Assembly: GCF_002813455.1 (NCBI RefSeq) | Contig: NZ_PHHE01000001.1 | Span: 6,789,001 to 6,853,000, forward strand | Source: Pseudomonas baetica | Lineage (GTDB): Bacteria; Pseudomonadota; Gammaproteobacteria; Pseudomonadales; Pseudomonadaceae | DNA length: 64,000 bases | Direction: 5' to 3' | Shown here: positions 9,573-17,933 of the stretch, piece after piece | How the letters are laid out: every line of letters starts with the position of its first letter | Position numbering within the stretch: position 1 is the stretch's first letter | Translations under genes and position numbers: made by a program | Notes under the pieces: generated by a model | Seen by the model: only the letters and a program-made list of their open reading frames with translations | Told to the model about the DNA's origin: nothing | Databases searched by the model: none

Positions 9573-10874
9573 ATGTTCAGAATCCTTTTTCGCCTGTACC
9601 TGGTCACGATTGTTTCCTACAGCGCGGCCATTTACCTGGTGCCGGACCTGGTGGTCATGGCGTTCAGGGATCGCTTCATTACCTATAACCTCGATTACTC
9701 GCGCGGCCTGCAATCGCTGATCACCCGGCAGTTTCATGCCGCGCCGCGAGAGCAATGGCCAGCATTGGCGGAGTCGATGGACAAGGACTTCCAGCCGCTG
9801 CACATCGTCCTGGCGCGGATTGACGATGCCGAGTTCACCCCGGCCGAACAACAGCGGCTGCGGCGCGGCGAAAATGTCGTGCGTATCGGCGACTGGGGTT
9901 GGCGAACGCTGGCGGTGGCACCGCTGAACGATGACATGGCCGTGCAAATGGTCGTGCCACCGGACCCGATGGACGTCAATTTGTTGTACTGGAGCATCAA
10001 CGTGCTGATCGGCGCGACCATGCTCGCCTGCCTGCTGCTATGGATCCGTCCGCACTGGCGCGATCTGGAACGCCTCAAAGGGACTGCCGAACGCTTTGGC
10101 AAAGGCCATTTGAGCGAACGCACGAAAATCGCCCCGAGCTCGAACATCGGCAGTCTGGCCAATGTCTTCGACACCATGGCGGGTGACATCGAGAGCCTGT
10201 TGAATCAACAGCGCGACCTGCTCAATGCGGTTTCGCACGAACTGCGCACGCCGCTGACACGTCTGGATTTTGGCCTGGCTCTGGCCTTGTCCGACGACCT
10301 GCCGGCGGCCAGTCGCGAGCGTTTGCAGGGCCTGGTCGCGCACATTCGCGAGCTCGATGAACTGGTGCTGGAGCTGCTGTCGTACAGCCGCTTGCAGAAC
10401 CCGGCGCAACTGCCGGAGCAAGTCGACGTCTCGCTGGACGAGTTCATCGACAGCATTCTGGGTAGCGTTGATGAAGAGCTGGAGTCGCCGGATATCGTCA
10501 TCGACGTGTTGCTGCACGGCCAACTCGAACGCTTTGCACTGGACCCACGCCTGACCGCCCGCGCGATTCAGAACCTGCTGCGCAATGCCATGCGCTATTG
10601 CGAAAAACGCATTCAGATTGGTGTGCAGGTCAATGCCGACGGCTGTGAAATCTGGGTCGACGATGATGGCATCGGCATTCCTGATGATGAACGCGAGCGG
10701 ATCTTCGAACCGTTTTATCGGCTGGATCGCAGCCGTGACCGGGCTACGGGTGGTTTTGGCTTGGGGTTGGCGATCAGTCGACGGGCGCTGGAGGCACAGG
10801 GTGGGACGTTGACGGTTGAAGCGTCGCCGCTGGGGGGCGCACGTTTCAGGCTGTGGTTGCCGACCGCCGCCTGA
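9573..10874 (+). CDS. Sensor histidine kinase (RstB/ParS-like)
   Basis: 433 residues. Transmembrane helices lie at about 5-25 and 135-158 and flank a periplasmic sensor domain. A HAMP segment follows, then a dimerisation/phosphoacceptor helix with H222 in AVSHELRTPL. The HATPase domain has an N box (NLLRNAMRY), a G1 box (DDGIGIPDD) and a G2 box (GGFGLGLAI). It is the cognate kinase of the regulator four bases upstream. Family knowledge suggests RstB/ParS-type kinases sense envelope stress or cationic peptides, but the ligand here is unknown. Confidence 0.9.
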   Translation: MFRILFRLYLVTIVSYSAAIYLVPDLVVMAFRDRFITYNLDYSRGLQSLITRQFHAAPREQWPALAESMDKDFQPLHIVLARIDDAEFTPAEQQRLRRGENVVRIGDWGWRTLAVAPLNDDMAVQMVVPPDPMDVNLLYWSINVLIGATMLACLLLWIRPHWRDLERLKGTAERFGKGHLSERTKIAPSSNIGSLANVFDTMAGDIESLLNQQRDLLNAVSHELRTPLTRLDFGLALALSDDLPAASRERLQGLVAHIRELDELVLELLSYSRLQNPAQLPEQVDVSLDEFIDSILGSVDEELESPDIVIDVLLHGQLERFALDPRLTARAIQNLLRNAMRYCEKRIQIGVQVNADGCEIWVDDDGIGIPDDERERIFEPFYRLDRSRDRATGGFGLGLAISRRALEAQGGTLTVEASPLGGARFRLWLPTAA

Positions 10875-10884
10875 GAATCCAACC

Positions 10885-10960
10885 CTTGCAGGCGCTGCGG
10901 CACGTTGTGATCTTAAAATCAGGATCAAAAATTCGCAGCGTGCCGCAGCTCCTGCGCAAG
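10885..10960. repeat. Palindromic intergenic repeat
   Basis: CTTGCAGGCGCTGCGGCACG is mirrored by CGTGCCGCAGCTCCTGCGCA around an AT-rich centre, between the convergent kinase and nicotinamidase genes. It is an imperfect relative of the 4184-4296 palindrome and could serve as a bidirectional terminator. Confidence 0.75.
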
Positions 10961-10969
10961 GAGGCTGCT

Positions 10970-11596
10970 TCAGATCAGTTCGGAAGATTGAATCAAACCG
11001 ACGCCGGCCCCTTGCATTCGATCAATTGCTGCGGCCCACGAGCCGTCGAGATCAATCGCCCGGCACGCATCCAGCACGACGAATGCATTGAATCCCGCCG
11101 CCCGCGCGTCCAGCGCCGAGTACATCACGCAGAAATCCAGCGCCAGGCCCACCATGTAAACCGTGTCGATGCCACGCTCGCTCAGATAACCGGCCAGCCC
11201 GGTGGTGGTCTGGCGGTCGGCTTCGAGGAAGGCCGAATAGCTGTCGATGTCCGGGTTGCAACCCTTGCGGATGACCAGTTGCGCGTGGGGCAGGTCCAGT
11301 TCGGGGTGAAATTCGGCGCCGGCGGTGGCTTGCACGCAGTGGTCGGGCCAGAGTATCTGCTCGCCGTAGGGCAGTTGAATGAAGTCGTAGGGTTGCCGGC
11401 CGGGATGGCTGGAGGCGAACGAGGCATGACCTTTCGGGTGCCAGTCCTGGGCAATGACGACCTGTTTGAACTGGCGGGCGAGGCGGTTGATCAATGGCAC
11501 AATCAAGTCGCCCTCAGGCACCGGCAATTGGCCGCCGGGGATGAAGTCGTTTTGAACATCGATGACCAGTAATGCAGCGCGGGACGAAATAGGCAT
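10970..11596 (-). CDS. pncA: Nicotinamidase/pyrazinamidase
   Basis: Hydrolyses nicotinamide to nicotinate for NAD salvage in the cytoplasm. 208 residues with the isochorismatase-like fold. The catalytic Asp is in LLVIDVQNDF, the metal ligands in DWHP and SFASSHPG, the catalytic Lys in VIRKG and the nucleophilic Cys in ALDFCVMYSALDA. ATG 11596 was preferred to a TTG at 11605 because GGAGG (11607-11611) is ten bases from the ATG but only one base from the TTG. Single gene, convergent with the sensor kinase. Confidence 0.93.
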   Translation of the reverse strand: MPISSRAALLVIDVQNDFIPGGQLPVPEGDLIVPLINRLARQFKQVVIAQDWHPKGHASFASSHPGRQPYDFIQLPYGEQILWPDHCVQATAGAEFHPELDLPHAQLVIRKGCNPDIDSYSAFLEADRQTTTGLAGYLSERGIDTVYMVGLALDFCVMYSALDARAAGFNAFVVLDACRAIDLDGSWAAAIDRMQGAGVGLIQSSELI

Positions 11597-11648
11597 CGCA
11601 GGCAAACCTCCTTGGAAAAGTCACATGGCCAGAATAGAGGCGTTTTTT

Positions 11649-12407
11649 TCATGCGGTTAAACGACTTCTCAACAATTTCGCTTTGGCTTCCAGCTCCACG
11701 GCGGCGTCATGCCCGATCAGCATCCATGCATGTTCGCGTTCGGTCCAATACACCACGTTCATCTCATGGCGCTGCTCATGGGTCAACGGCCGACTGCCAC
11801 TGTTGGAACGGGTCACGCACAGCGCCAATGGCCCATGTCTGGCATCCAGGTAAACAATCTGCGCGATCGGCACGCCGTCGTACTCGAGCATCTGTGCGCG
11901 TTTGAGTTCGGCACCGGGCAGTTTCAGACCGGCAGGTGACAGGTTTAACCCCAGGCGTGCATCGATGGTGCGCAGTTGGGCCCGATGGGCAGCCTCGTCG
12001 GTGGGCAAATGCTCAAGCGTCTGCGGTACATAGAGCGCCATGTAATCGCCGACCAGAGCGCGCCAGTTATGTGCTTGCTGCGCCTGCCAGCGGAGGAACA
12101 AACGGTCGGCCAGCACGCCGCCGGCCACCAGCGCTGCCGCTGCGCCGCCGATGAACCAGCGTCGGCTCAGGCCCGGACGCTCGGGTGAAGGCACCGCATC
12201 GAGGCGCGCTTGCAGGCGATCAAGCGGTGCTTGTTGTGCCAGTTCGTCATAGGCCTTGCGGAACGGCAGGCTGCTGCGGCGCAGCCACTGCACGCGCAGG
12301 CTGAGTAGCGGATCGTCGGCGATGGCGCTGTCGATCTGCTGGCGTTGCTCCACGGCCAGTTCGTCGTCCAGATACGCAACCAGTTGTTCGTCCGAAGGCG
12401 TGTTCAT
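11649..12407 (-). CDS. Anti-sigma factor, membrane-anchored
   Basis: 252 residues. The N-terminal zinc-finger-like anti-sigma segment (DEQLVAYLDDELAVEQRQQI) lacks the usual HxxxCxxC ligands. One membrane span follows at about 87-105 (FIGGAAAALVAGGVLA), then a periplasmic domain of unknown fold. It is translationally coupled to the sigma gene: the sigma stop TGA (12404-12406) overlaps this ATG (12405-12407). It most likely sequesters the ECF sigma factor until an envelope signal arrives; the signal is unknown. Confidence 0.82.
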   Translation of the reverse strand: MNTPSDEQLVAYLDDELAVEQRQQIDSAIADDPLLSLRVQWLRRSSLPFRKAYDELAQQAPLDRLQARLDAVPSPERPGLSRRWFIGGAAAALVAGGVLADRLFLRWQAQQAHNWRALVGDYMALYVPQTLEHLPTDEAAHRAQLRTIDARLGLNLSPAGLKLPGAELKRAQMLEYDGVPIAQIVYLDARHGPLALCVTRSNSGSRPLTHEQRHEMNVVYWTEREHAWMLIGHDAAVELEAKAKLLRSRLTA

Positions 12408-12931
12408 GGACGGTCACCTCCGGTGGTTTTCGGGACGGCTTGCAAGGGGGGATATTCGGCAAGTTTCAGGCGCGCCGTGGCCAGACGACTCATCACCGTG
12501 CCGATCGGCACTTGCAGGATTTCGGCGACTTCGCGGTAGGACAGGCCTTCGACATAAGCCAGGTACACGGTTTCGCGCTGGGTTTCAGGCAGCGCGTCGA
12601 CCCTGCGAATCACCTGCGCAGCCATGACATGCGTCTGCGCAGCATATTCACCGTCGAACATCAGTGGGCCGTCGGCATCGACCTGGCCCGAGCCGTGACG
12701 CACCCGACGCGCACGTACCTCGTTGAGCCAGATCGAATGCAAAATACTCAACAGCCAGCGGTCAATGCGCGTGCCGGCGATGTATTGAGCTGAACGTTCC
12801 AGCGCACGCACGCACGTCGCCTGCACCAGATCCTCGGCCACGTGCCGATTGCGCGATAGCAGCAGACCGTAGCGCCACAAACGCGCCAGGTGCTGTGCCA
12901 GTTCTGCTCTGAATGCCTGCTCGCTAACGAT
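12404..12931 (-). CDS. ECF RNA polymerase sigma factor without a conventional start codon
   Basis: A sigma-70 family ECF factor. Region 2 (SRNRHVAEDLVQATCVRALE) and region 4 with its helix-turn-helix (LSYREVAEILQVPIGTVMSR) are intact. The first strong start in frame is TTG 12880 (protein MWRYG...), but conserved-looking coding sequence continues upstream (SEQAFRAELAQHLARLWRYG) to near 12931. There a perfect GGAGG (12937-12941) is followed after five bases by ATC, not ATG. No ATG, GTG or TTG exists in frame between the upstream gene's stop (12950) and 12880. It may use a rare AUC or internal UUG start, or an ATG may have mutated. It sits between a broken TPR gene and its anti-sigma gene in one operon. 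Confidence 0.75.
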   Translation of the reverse strand: MVSEQAFRAELAQHLARLWRYGLLLSRNRHVAEDLVQATCVRALERSAQYIAGTRIDRWLLSILHSIWLNEVRARRVRHGSGQVDADGPLMFDGEYAAQTHVMAAQVIRRVDALPETQRETVYLAYVEGLSYREVAEILQVPIGTVMSRLATARLKLAEYPPLQAVPKTTGGDRP

Positions 12932-12949
12932 GATGGCCTCCGTTGATGG

Positions 12950-13475
12950 TCAGGTTTTCGATGAATCGTTGATGGCTTCGGCCAGGTCCTGGTATTCCTC
13001 GCAGGCGGTGCCGCAAATCGATTTGATTTTCAGCAACTGTTCCTGCGCCAGGTCGACGCGGCCTTTGATCACATAGGCCTCGCCGAGGTATTTACGCACT
13101 TGCGCGTACTGCGGATCGAGTTTCACCGATTGCAGGTAATAGCCGATGCCCTCGTCGGCACGCCCCAGTTTGCGCGTGGCATAACCGCGATAATTGAGGG
13201 CCTTGGCGGTGTTCGGCTGGTGCAGCGTGTCGAGCAGGGCCAGCGCTTCTTCGTAGCGACCGGCCTTGGCCAAGCGGTAGGCGTAGTCGGTGCGGTCGGC
13301 ATCGGGCAACTGACTGCTGGTTTGCAGCACGCATTTTTGCGATTTGCTGTCCCAGACCTGGCCCTTCGGGTTTCTGCACCGGCGCGTCTTCATCGCCATT
13401 GGCGAAGGCCAGGTGACTGGACATGGCGACCACCAGCAACAACGGGGCGGCGAACATAACGGAACGGGTAGTCAT
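12950..13475 (-). pseudogene. Exported TPR-repeat protein, frameshifted
   Basis: From ATG 13475 (GGAG just upstream) one frame encodes a signal peptide (MTTRSVMFAAPLLLVVAMSS) and continues to DAPVQKP. A second frame, open to the stop at 12950, encodes CRNPKGQVWDSKSQKC and then TPR units (AYRLAKAGRYEEALALLD and following). Each frame is plausible only on its side of 13361-13373, a stretch with CCC and GGG runs, so a one- or two-base indel there breaks the gene. It is the first gene of the sigma/anti-sigma operon, 18 bases before the sigma start. Either a real pseudogene or a read error in a homopolymer. Confidence 0.75.
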
Positions 13476-13753
13476 GGGCAAGGCTCCAGAGTGAATGTCG
13501 CGTATCAGTCCCAATCACGCCACGGCAACATGCAGCGCTTTGTATTGCTAACACCACAGACTGAACATTTATTCATTGCTCTTTTCAGAGACTGCTCAAG
13601 GTAAGCGTAAATTCCACGGCGATGCCGGTGATCGTCCGCCGCCTCTCTCCCCAATCACGCAACTTTAAGTCAGTCCTGCTTTTGGCCGAACCACCGCCGT
13701 GCTGCCTTGTTATAGTTCGGGCCTCATTTCAAGCCCGGTAAAGGATCACTGCC

Positions 13754-14566
13754 ATGTCCCAATACACTGCCTTCAGCGTCGAACTGGTCGACAACATCGC
13801 TCATGTGCAGATCAATCGCCCGGAAAAGATCAACTCGATGAACGCCGCGTTCTGGAGCGAGATCGTCGAGATTTTCCAGTGGATCGACGACACCGATGCG
13901 GTGCGGGTGGTGGTACTGAGCGGCAACGGTAAACACTTTTCCTCCGGCATCGACCTGATGATGCTCGCCGGCGTGGCCAATGAGCTGGGCAAGGATGTCG
14001 GCCGCAACGCGTGCCTGCTGCGCAAAAAGATCCTGACCCTGCAAGCCTCGTTCAACGCCGTCGACCATTGCCGCAAACCGGTCATCGCCGCCATTCAGGG
14101 TTACTGCCTGGGCGGCGCTATCGACCTGATCGCGGCCTGTGACATGCGCTATGCCGCCGAAGACGCGCAGTTCTCGATCAAGGAAATCGATATCGGCATG
14201 GCCGCCGATGTTGGCACTTTGCAACGGTTGCCACGGATCATCGGTGACGGCATGCTGCGTGAACTGGCTTACACCGGTCGCACCTTCGGCGCTGAAGAAG
14301 CGCGCAGCATCGGCCTGGTCAATCGTGTCTACAGCGACAAGGACGCACTGCTCGAAGGCGTGCTGGACATTGCTCGCGACATCGCCTCGAAGTCGCCGAT
14401 TGCGGTCACCGGTACCAAGGAAATGATCAGCTACATGCGCGACCATCGCATCGACGACGGCCTCGAATATGTTGCCACCTGGAACGCCGCCATGTTGCAA
14501 TCCACCGACTTGCGCGTGGCCATGGCCGCCCATATGAGCAAACAGAAACCCGAATTTCTGGATTGA
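13754..14566 (+). CDS. Crotonase/enoyl-CoA hydratase family protein (dienoyl-CoA isomerase-like)
   Basis: 270 residues with the crotonase fold. The oxyanion-hole segments are HFSSGIDLMML and IQGYCLGGAIDLIAACD. Acidic residues at EIDIGMAADVGTLQRL fit the dienoyl-CoA isomerase (ECH1) subgroup, which shifts double bonds during unsaturated fatty acid oxidation. Its stop is six bases before nudC, so the two are probably co-transcribed, although no pathway link is evident. The precise substrate is uncertain. Confidence 0.85.
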   Translation: MSQYTAFSVELVDNIAHVQINRPEKINSMNAAFWSEIVEIFQWIDDTDAVRVVVLSGNGKHFSSGIDLMMLAGVANELGKDVGRNACLLRKKILTLQASFNAVDHCRKPVIAAIQGYCLGGAIDLIAACDMRYAAEDAQFSIKEIDIGMAADVGTLQRLPRIIGDGMLRELAYTGRTFGAEEARSIGLVNRVYSDKDALLEGVLDIARDIASKSPIAVTGTKEMISYMRDHRIDDGLEYVATWNAAMLQSTDLRVAMAAHMSKQKPEFLD

Positions 14567-14572
14567 GAAACC

Positions 14573-15403
14573 ATGACATCTCGCTGGACCACTGCAGTAC
14601 TGGACACCGATCAACCCGGCCGCTGGGCCGTGGCGCGCAGCCCCGAAGGCTTTCTGTTCGATGACAACGGCGCGCTGTTCCCGCGCGAATGGCTCAAGCG
14701 CCAGGACTTGTCAGTCCTGGCCGAGCACGGCATCGGCCATCTTGATGGTGAACCGGTGTACCTGCTGGAGTTGCGCAGTTCCAGCGACGTGCCGGGCTGC
14801 AACTGGAAAGGCTTGCGGGCGTTCATGCTCGATGGCGATCAGACGATCTACAAAGTGCTGGGTTACGCCGCGCAGATTGGCACCTGGGCTCGCGAGCACC
14901 GCTTCTGCGGTAATTGCGGCCAGGCCATGACGCAGGTGCCGCGCGAGCGGGCGATGTATTGCCAGCCGTGCGACATGCGCAGTTATCCGCGCATTTCGCC
15001 GAGCATGATCGTGCTGATTACCCGTGGCGACGAAATCTTGCTGGCGCGCTCACCGCGCTTCGTCACTGGCGTCTATAGCACGCTGGCCGGGTTCGCCGAG
15101 CCGGGCGAGTCGGCGGAGGATTGCCTGATTCGTGAAGTGCGCGAGGAAGTGCAGATCGAGGTGAAGAACATTCAGTACCTGGGCAGCCAGTGCTGGCCGT
15201 TCCCGCATTCGATGATGCTGGGCTTCCATGCCGAATACGCCGGCGGCGAGATTGTCTGTCAGGAAGACGAGATCGAAGACGCCCAGTGGTTCAACGTGCA
15301 CGATCTGCCGCCGTTGCCGGCGGCAAAATCGATTGCCCGTTACCTGATCGACGTCTACGTGGCGCGGCGCTTAGGCCACGCTGAACCAGTGTTGCCAGGC
15401 TAG
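14573..15403 (+). CDS. nudC: NAD+ diphosphatase / NADH pyrophosphatase
   Basis: 276 residues. A zinc ribbon (CGNCG at about 110, CQPCD at about 129) precedes the Nudix box [21 protein letters not shown] (GX5EX7REVxEE). The SQPWPFPxS-like motif that defines NudC appears as [11 protein letters not shown]. NudC hydrolyses NAD(H) to NMN(H) and AMP and removes NAD caps from RNA. Its 3' end overlaps the 3' end of the convergent TSUP permease gene by 33 bases. Confidence 0.93.
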   Translation: MTSRWTTAVLDTDQPGRWAVARSPEGFLFDDNGALFPREWLKRQDLSVLAEHGIGHLDGEPVYLLELRSSSDVPGCNWKGLRAFMLDGDQTIYKVLGYAAQIGTWAREHRFCGNCGQAMTQVPRERAMYCQPCDMRSYPRISPSMIVLITRGDEILLARSPRFVTGVYSTLAGFAEPGESAEDCLIREVREEVQIEVKNIQYLGSQCWPFPHSMMLGFHAEYAGGEIVCQEDEIEDAQWFNVHDLPPLPAAKSIARYLIDVYVARRLGHAEPVLPG

Positions 15404-16150
15404 GCGCACGGTCAGCCCCAGCACCACAGTGATGAACACCGGGCGTATGAACTTGGCGCCGCCGCTGATTGCGGTGCGCGCCCCGAAGAATGCGCCGACC
15501 ATTACCGACAGGCCCATGCTCAGGCCGATGATCCAGTCCACTTGCCCGGAAAACACGAACACCGACAGCGCCGCAATGTTGCTGACGAAGTTCATGCTGC
15601 GCGCCACGCCGCTGGCCTTGACCAGATCGATCGGGTAGAGCAGCAGGCTGCTGACGGTCCAGAACGCGCCCGTGCCGGGGCCGGCCACGCCGTCGTAGAA
15701 ACCGAGGCTGAAGCCTTGGGTCGATTGCCATTTCTTTTTGATCGGAGCGTCGCTGTCCAACGGCGCTTTTGGCGTGCCACCGAACAGCAGGTACAGGCCA
15801 CAGGCGAAGACGATCACCGGGAGCATTTTGTTCAGCCATTCTGCTGGTAGATAGTGCGCGACGATGGCACCGGTGAGTGCGCCGACCAGCGTGCCGACGA
15901 TCGCGTGAACCCACTGCCGGGGATGGAACAGCTTGCGCCGGTAGAAGGTGAAACTGGCGGTCGCCGAGCCGAAGGTCGAACTGAGTTTGTTGGTGCCCAG
16001 CACCAGATGCGGCGGCAGGCCGGCCGTCAGCAGGGCCGGGGTGGTCAACAGACCGCCACCGCCAGCGATGGCGTCGATGAAACCGGCAACGAACGCTACA
16101 AGGGCCAGAATGGCCAGGGTGGTGAGGTCAACGCTGAGTTCGAAAGGCAT
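15371..16150 (-). CDS. TSUP (TauE/SafE) family permease, YfcA-like
   Basis: 259 residues, almost all hydrophobic, with about eight membrane spans in two halves. The first loop has the family motif [18 protein letters not shown] near residues 24-41, followed by NKLSSTFGS; the second half repeats the pattern around [12 protein letters not shown] proteins move sulfite or other small sulfur or organic anions, but the substrate is not predictable here. Monocistronic, tail-to-tail with nudC. Confidence 0.88.
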   Translation of the reverse strand: MPFELSVDLTTLAILALVAFVAGFIDAIAGGGGLLTTPALLTAGLPPHLVLGTNKLSSTFGSATASFTFYRRKLFHPRQWVHAIVGTLVGALTGAIVAHYLPAEWLNKMLPVIVFACGLYLLFGGTPKAPLDSDAPIKKKWQSTQGFSLGFYDGVAGPGTGAFWTVSSLLLYPIDLVKASGVARSMNFVSNIAALSVFVFSGQVDWIIGLSMGLSVMVGAFFGARTAISGGAKFIRPVFITVVLGLTVRLAWQHWFSVA

Positions 16151-16242
16151 GGAATCGGCTTATTCGGCAGGGCGCAGAACATGAGCTGCGGGGAGGGCGG
16201 TCATGTTACTCATTTCCAAGTGTTGCGGCGACCCGTCTGATG

Positions 16243-16337
16243 CCATCGCTGGCAAGCCCGCTCCCACAAGGCGTTGCAGTGAACGCAGATGTTGCGATCA
16301 GTACGAAAACCTGTGGGCGCTGGCTTGCCAGCGATGG
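16243..16337. repeat. REP-type palindrome pair
   Basis: CCATCGCTGGCAAGCCCGCT (16243 on) and its near reverse complement (16312-16337) are separated by about 43 bases. The 477-base gap 16151-16627 holds this pair, a ten-base C run near 16370 and the next pair, and no gene. Confidence 0.85.
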
Positions 16338-16522
16338 GGCCCGCTCAGGCACCAACAATCAACTGTTGCCCCCCCCCCAACACCCAGCCGACAAAACACC
16401 CTCCAGCAAAGCACCCTGATTACCCTGAAAATCAATAAAACCGGGCCTTGCCCGTGATACCGAAGAAGAGGCAAGCGCGTGTTGCCGCTCGTTTGCGAAC
16501 TTGAGGCTGAAACACTATCCAC

Positions 16523-16611
16523 TGTGGGAGCGGGCTTGCTCGCGAAAGTGGTGTGACAGTGACATAAAGGTTAGCTGACACGACGCCTTCGCGAGCAAGC
16601 CCGCTCCCACA
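16523..16611. repeat. REP-type palindrome pair
   Basis: TGTGGGAGCGGGCTTGCTCG (16523 on) with the reverse complement at 16588-16611, just beyond the stop of the DUF1348 gene. Confidence 0.85.
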
Positions 16612-16627
16612 ATAGGATCTGTGTTGG

Positions 16628-17107
16628 CTACAAGCCCAGGTCAGACAGGCTTGGGTGATCATCCGGACGCCGGCCCAGCGGCCAGTGGAACTTGCGTTCG
16701 CTTTCCTTGATTGGCATATCGTTGATGCACGCATAGCGCTGGAACATCAGGCCGTTTTCGTCGAACTCCCAGTTTTCGTTGCCGTAGGAACGGAACCAGT
16801 TGCCTGAATCGTCATGCCATTCATAGGCGTAACGCACGGCAATGCGTGTGTCGGAATACGCCCAGAGTTCCTTGATCAAACGGTAATCCAGCTCCTTGGC
16901 CCATTTACGGGTCAGAAAGGCTTTGGCTTCTTCGCGGTTACTGGCGAATTCGGCGCGGTTGCGCCACTGGGTGTCGAGGGTGTAAGCCAGCGACACCCTT
17001 TCCGGGTCGCGAGAGTTCCAGCCGTCTTCGGCCAAGCGAACTTTCTCGATCGCCGATTCACGGTTGAAGGGTGGTAATGGCGGACGTGCCTGGGCTGCAG
17101 CAGACAT
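16628..17107 (-). CDS. DUF1348 / NTF2-like family protein
   Basis: 159 residues, cytoplasmic, no signal peptide. The motifs [25 protein letters not shown] and [19 protein letters not shown] are characteristic of the DUF1348 proteins, which have a nuclear-transport-factor-2 fold. Their function is unknown. ATG 17107 was preferred to an upstream in-frame start at 17134 because GGGAGA precedes it at normal spacing. The TetR-type gene upstream runs in the same direction 56 bases away and may regulate it or be co-transcribed with it. Confidence 0.85.
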   Translation of the reverse strand: MSAAAQARPPLPPFNRESAIEKVRLAEDGWNSRDPERVSLAYTLDTQWRNRAEFASNREEAKAFLTRKWAKELDYRLIKELWAYSDTRIAVRYAYEWHDDSGNWFRSYGNENWEFDENGLMFQRYACINDMPIKESERKFHWPLGRRPDDHPSLSDLGL

Positions 17108-17163
17108 GTTCAGTCTCCCGATAAAATTCAACATTTAAACAACGGGTCAGGCTTATTAGGGCG

Positions 17164-17727
17164 TTACAGGTCCAATAACTTACGCGCCATGCATTGCGCA
17201 TTATCAGCGGCACTGTGGTCACCCATCACAAGCGCTACGGTAATGGCACCATCAATCAGAATCAGCAACTGTTTGGCCAGCAGTTGCGGGTCCTCGGCGC
17301 CATGTTCGGTACTCAGCTCGCACACGTAGTCGAGCAGTTTCTGTTTGTGGTCTTTGGCGACCTGGCGCACCGGGTCCTGTGGATCGCCGGTTTCGCCGCT
17401 GGTGTTGATGAAGGCACAGCCACGGAAACCCTCCGAAGCGAACCAGCCCTTGAGTACGGTAAACAGGTTGAGCAGGCGATCGGCCGGGGTTTCGGCCTGA
17501 TCGACGGCGTTGCGGTACCAGTGCATCCAGCGGATGTCGCGGCGTTGCAGGGCGGCGGCGACCAGTTGGTCTTTATCCGCAAAATAACGGTAAATGCTTT
17601 TTCTCGAGACGCCGGCGGTTTTCACCAGGAGATCCATACTGGTGGCAGCGATGCCACTTTTGTAGATCAGTTTTTCGGTGACATCGAGGATGATGTCGCG
17701 TGTGTCGTTGCTAGTGATTTCGTTCAT
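17164..17727 (-). CDS. TetR family transcriptional regulator
   Basis: 187 residues. The N-terminal helix-turn-helix is GIAATSMDLLVKTAGVSRKSIYRYFADKDQLVAAAL (about 27-62), followed by an alpha-helical ligand-binding domain. An open frame extends upstream through a REP element, so ATG 17727 (MNEITSNDTRD) was taken as the start. An inverted repeat AGAACGATTGTTCT at 17740-17753, only 13 bases ahead, is a likely autoregulatory operator. The downstream DUF1348 gene is the obvious candidate target. Confidence 0.9.
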   Translation of the reverse strand: MNEITSNDTRDIILDVTEKLIYKSGIAATSMDLLVKTAGVSRKSIYRYFADKDQLVAAALQRRDIRWMHWYRNAVDQAETPADRLLNLFTVLKGWFASEGFRGCAFINTSGETGDPQDPVRQVAKDHKQKLLDYVCELSTEHGAEDPQLLAKQLLILIDGAITVALVMGDHSAADNAQCMARKLLDL

Positions 17728-17739
17728 GGGTGAAAAAGT

Positions 17740-17753
17740 AGAACGATTGTTCT
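17740..17753. promoter_or_regulatory. Candidate TetR operator
   Basis: AGAAC-GATT-GTTCT inverted repeat directly before the TetR start codon, in the position expected for self-repression. Confidence 0.5.
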
Positions 17754-17782
17754 CCTTGGTCAAGCATTGATTTCGAAATGGC

Positions 17783-17848
17783 TTTCGCGAGCAGGCTCGC
17801 TCCCACAGGAAAACGCATTTCAAATGTGGGAGCGGGCTTGCTCGCGAA
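17783..17848. repeat. REP-type palindrome pair
   Basis: TTCGCGAGCAGGCTCGCTCC (17784 on) and TGTGGGAGCGGGCTTGCTCG (to 17848), with a short spacer, between the divergent TetR and pssA genes. Confidence 0.85.
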
Positions 17849-17933
17849 GGGGGCTTTACAGACACTAACAAGACCCGAAGGATGCGATGGTGTAAGCTCT
17901 CGGGTTCTTCGGATTCGACCCATTGCGAGCCCT

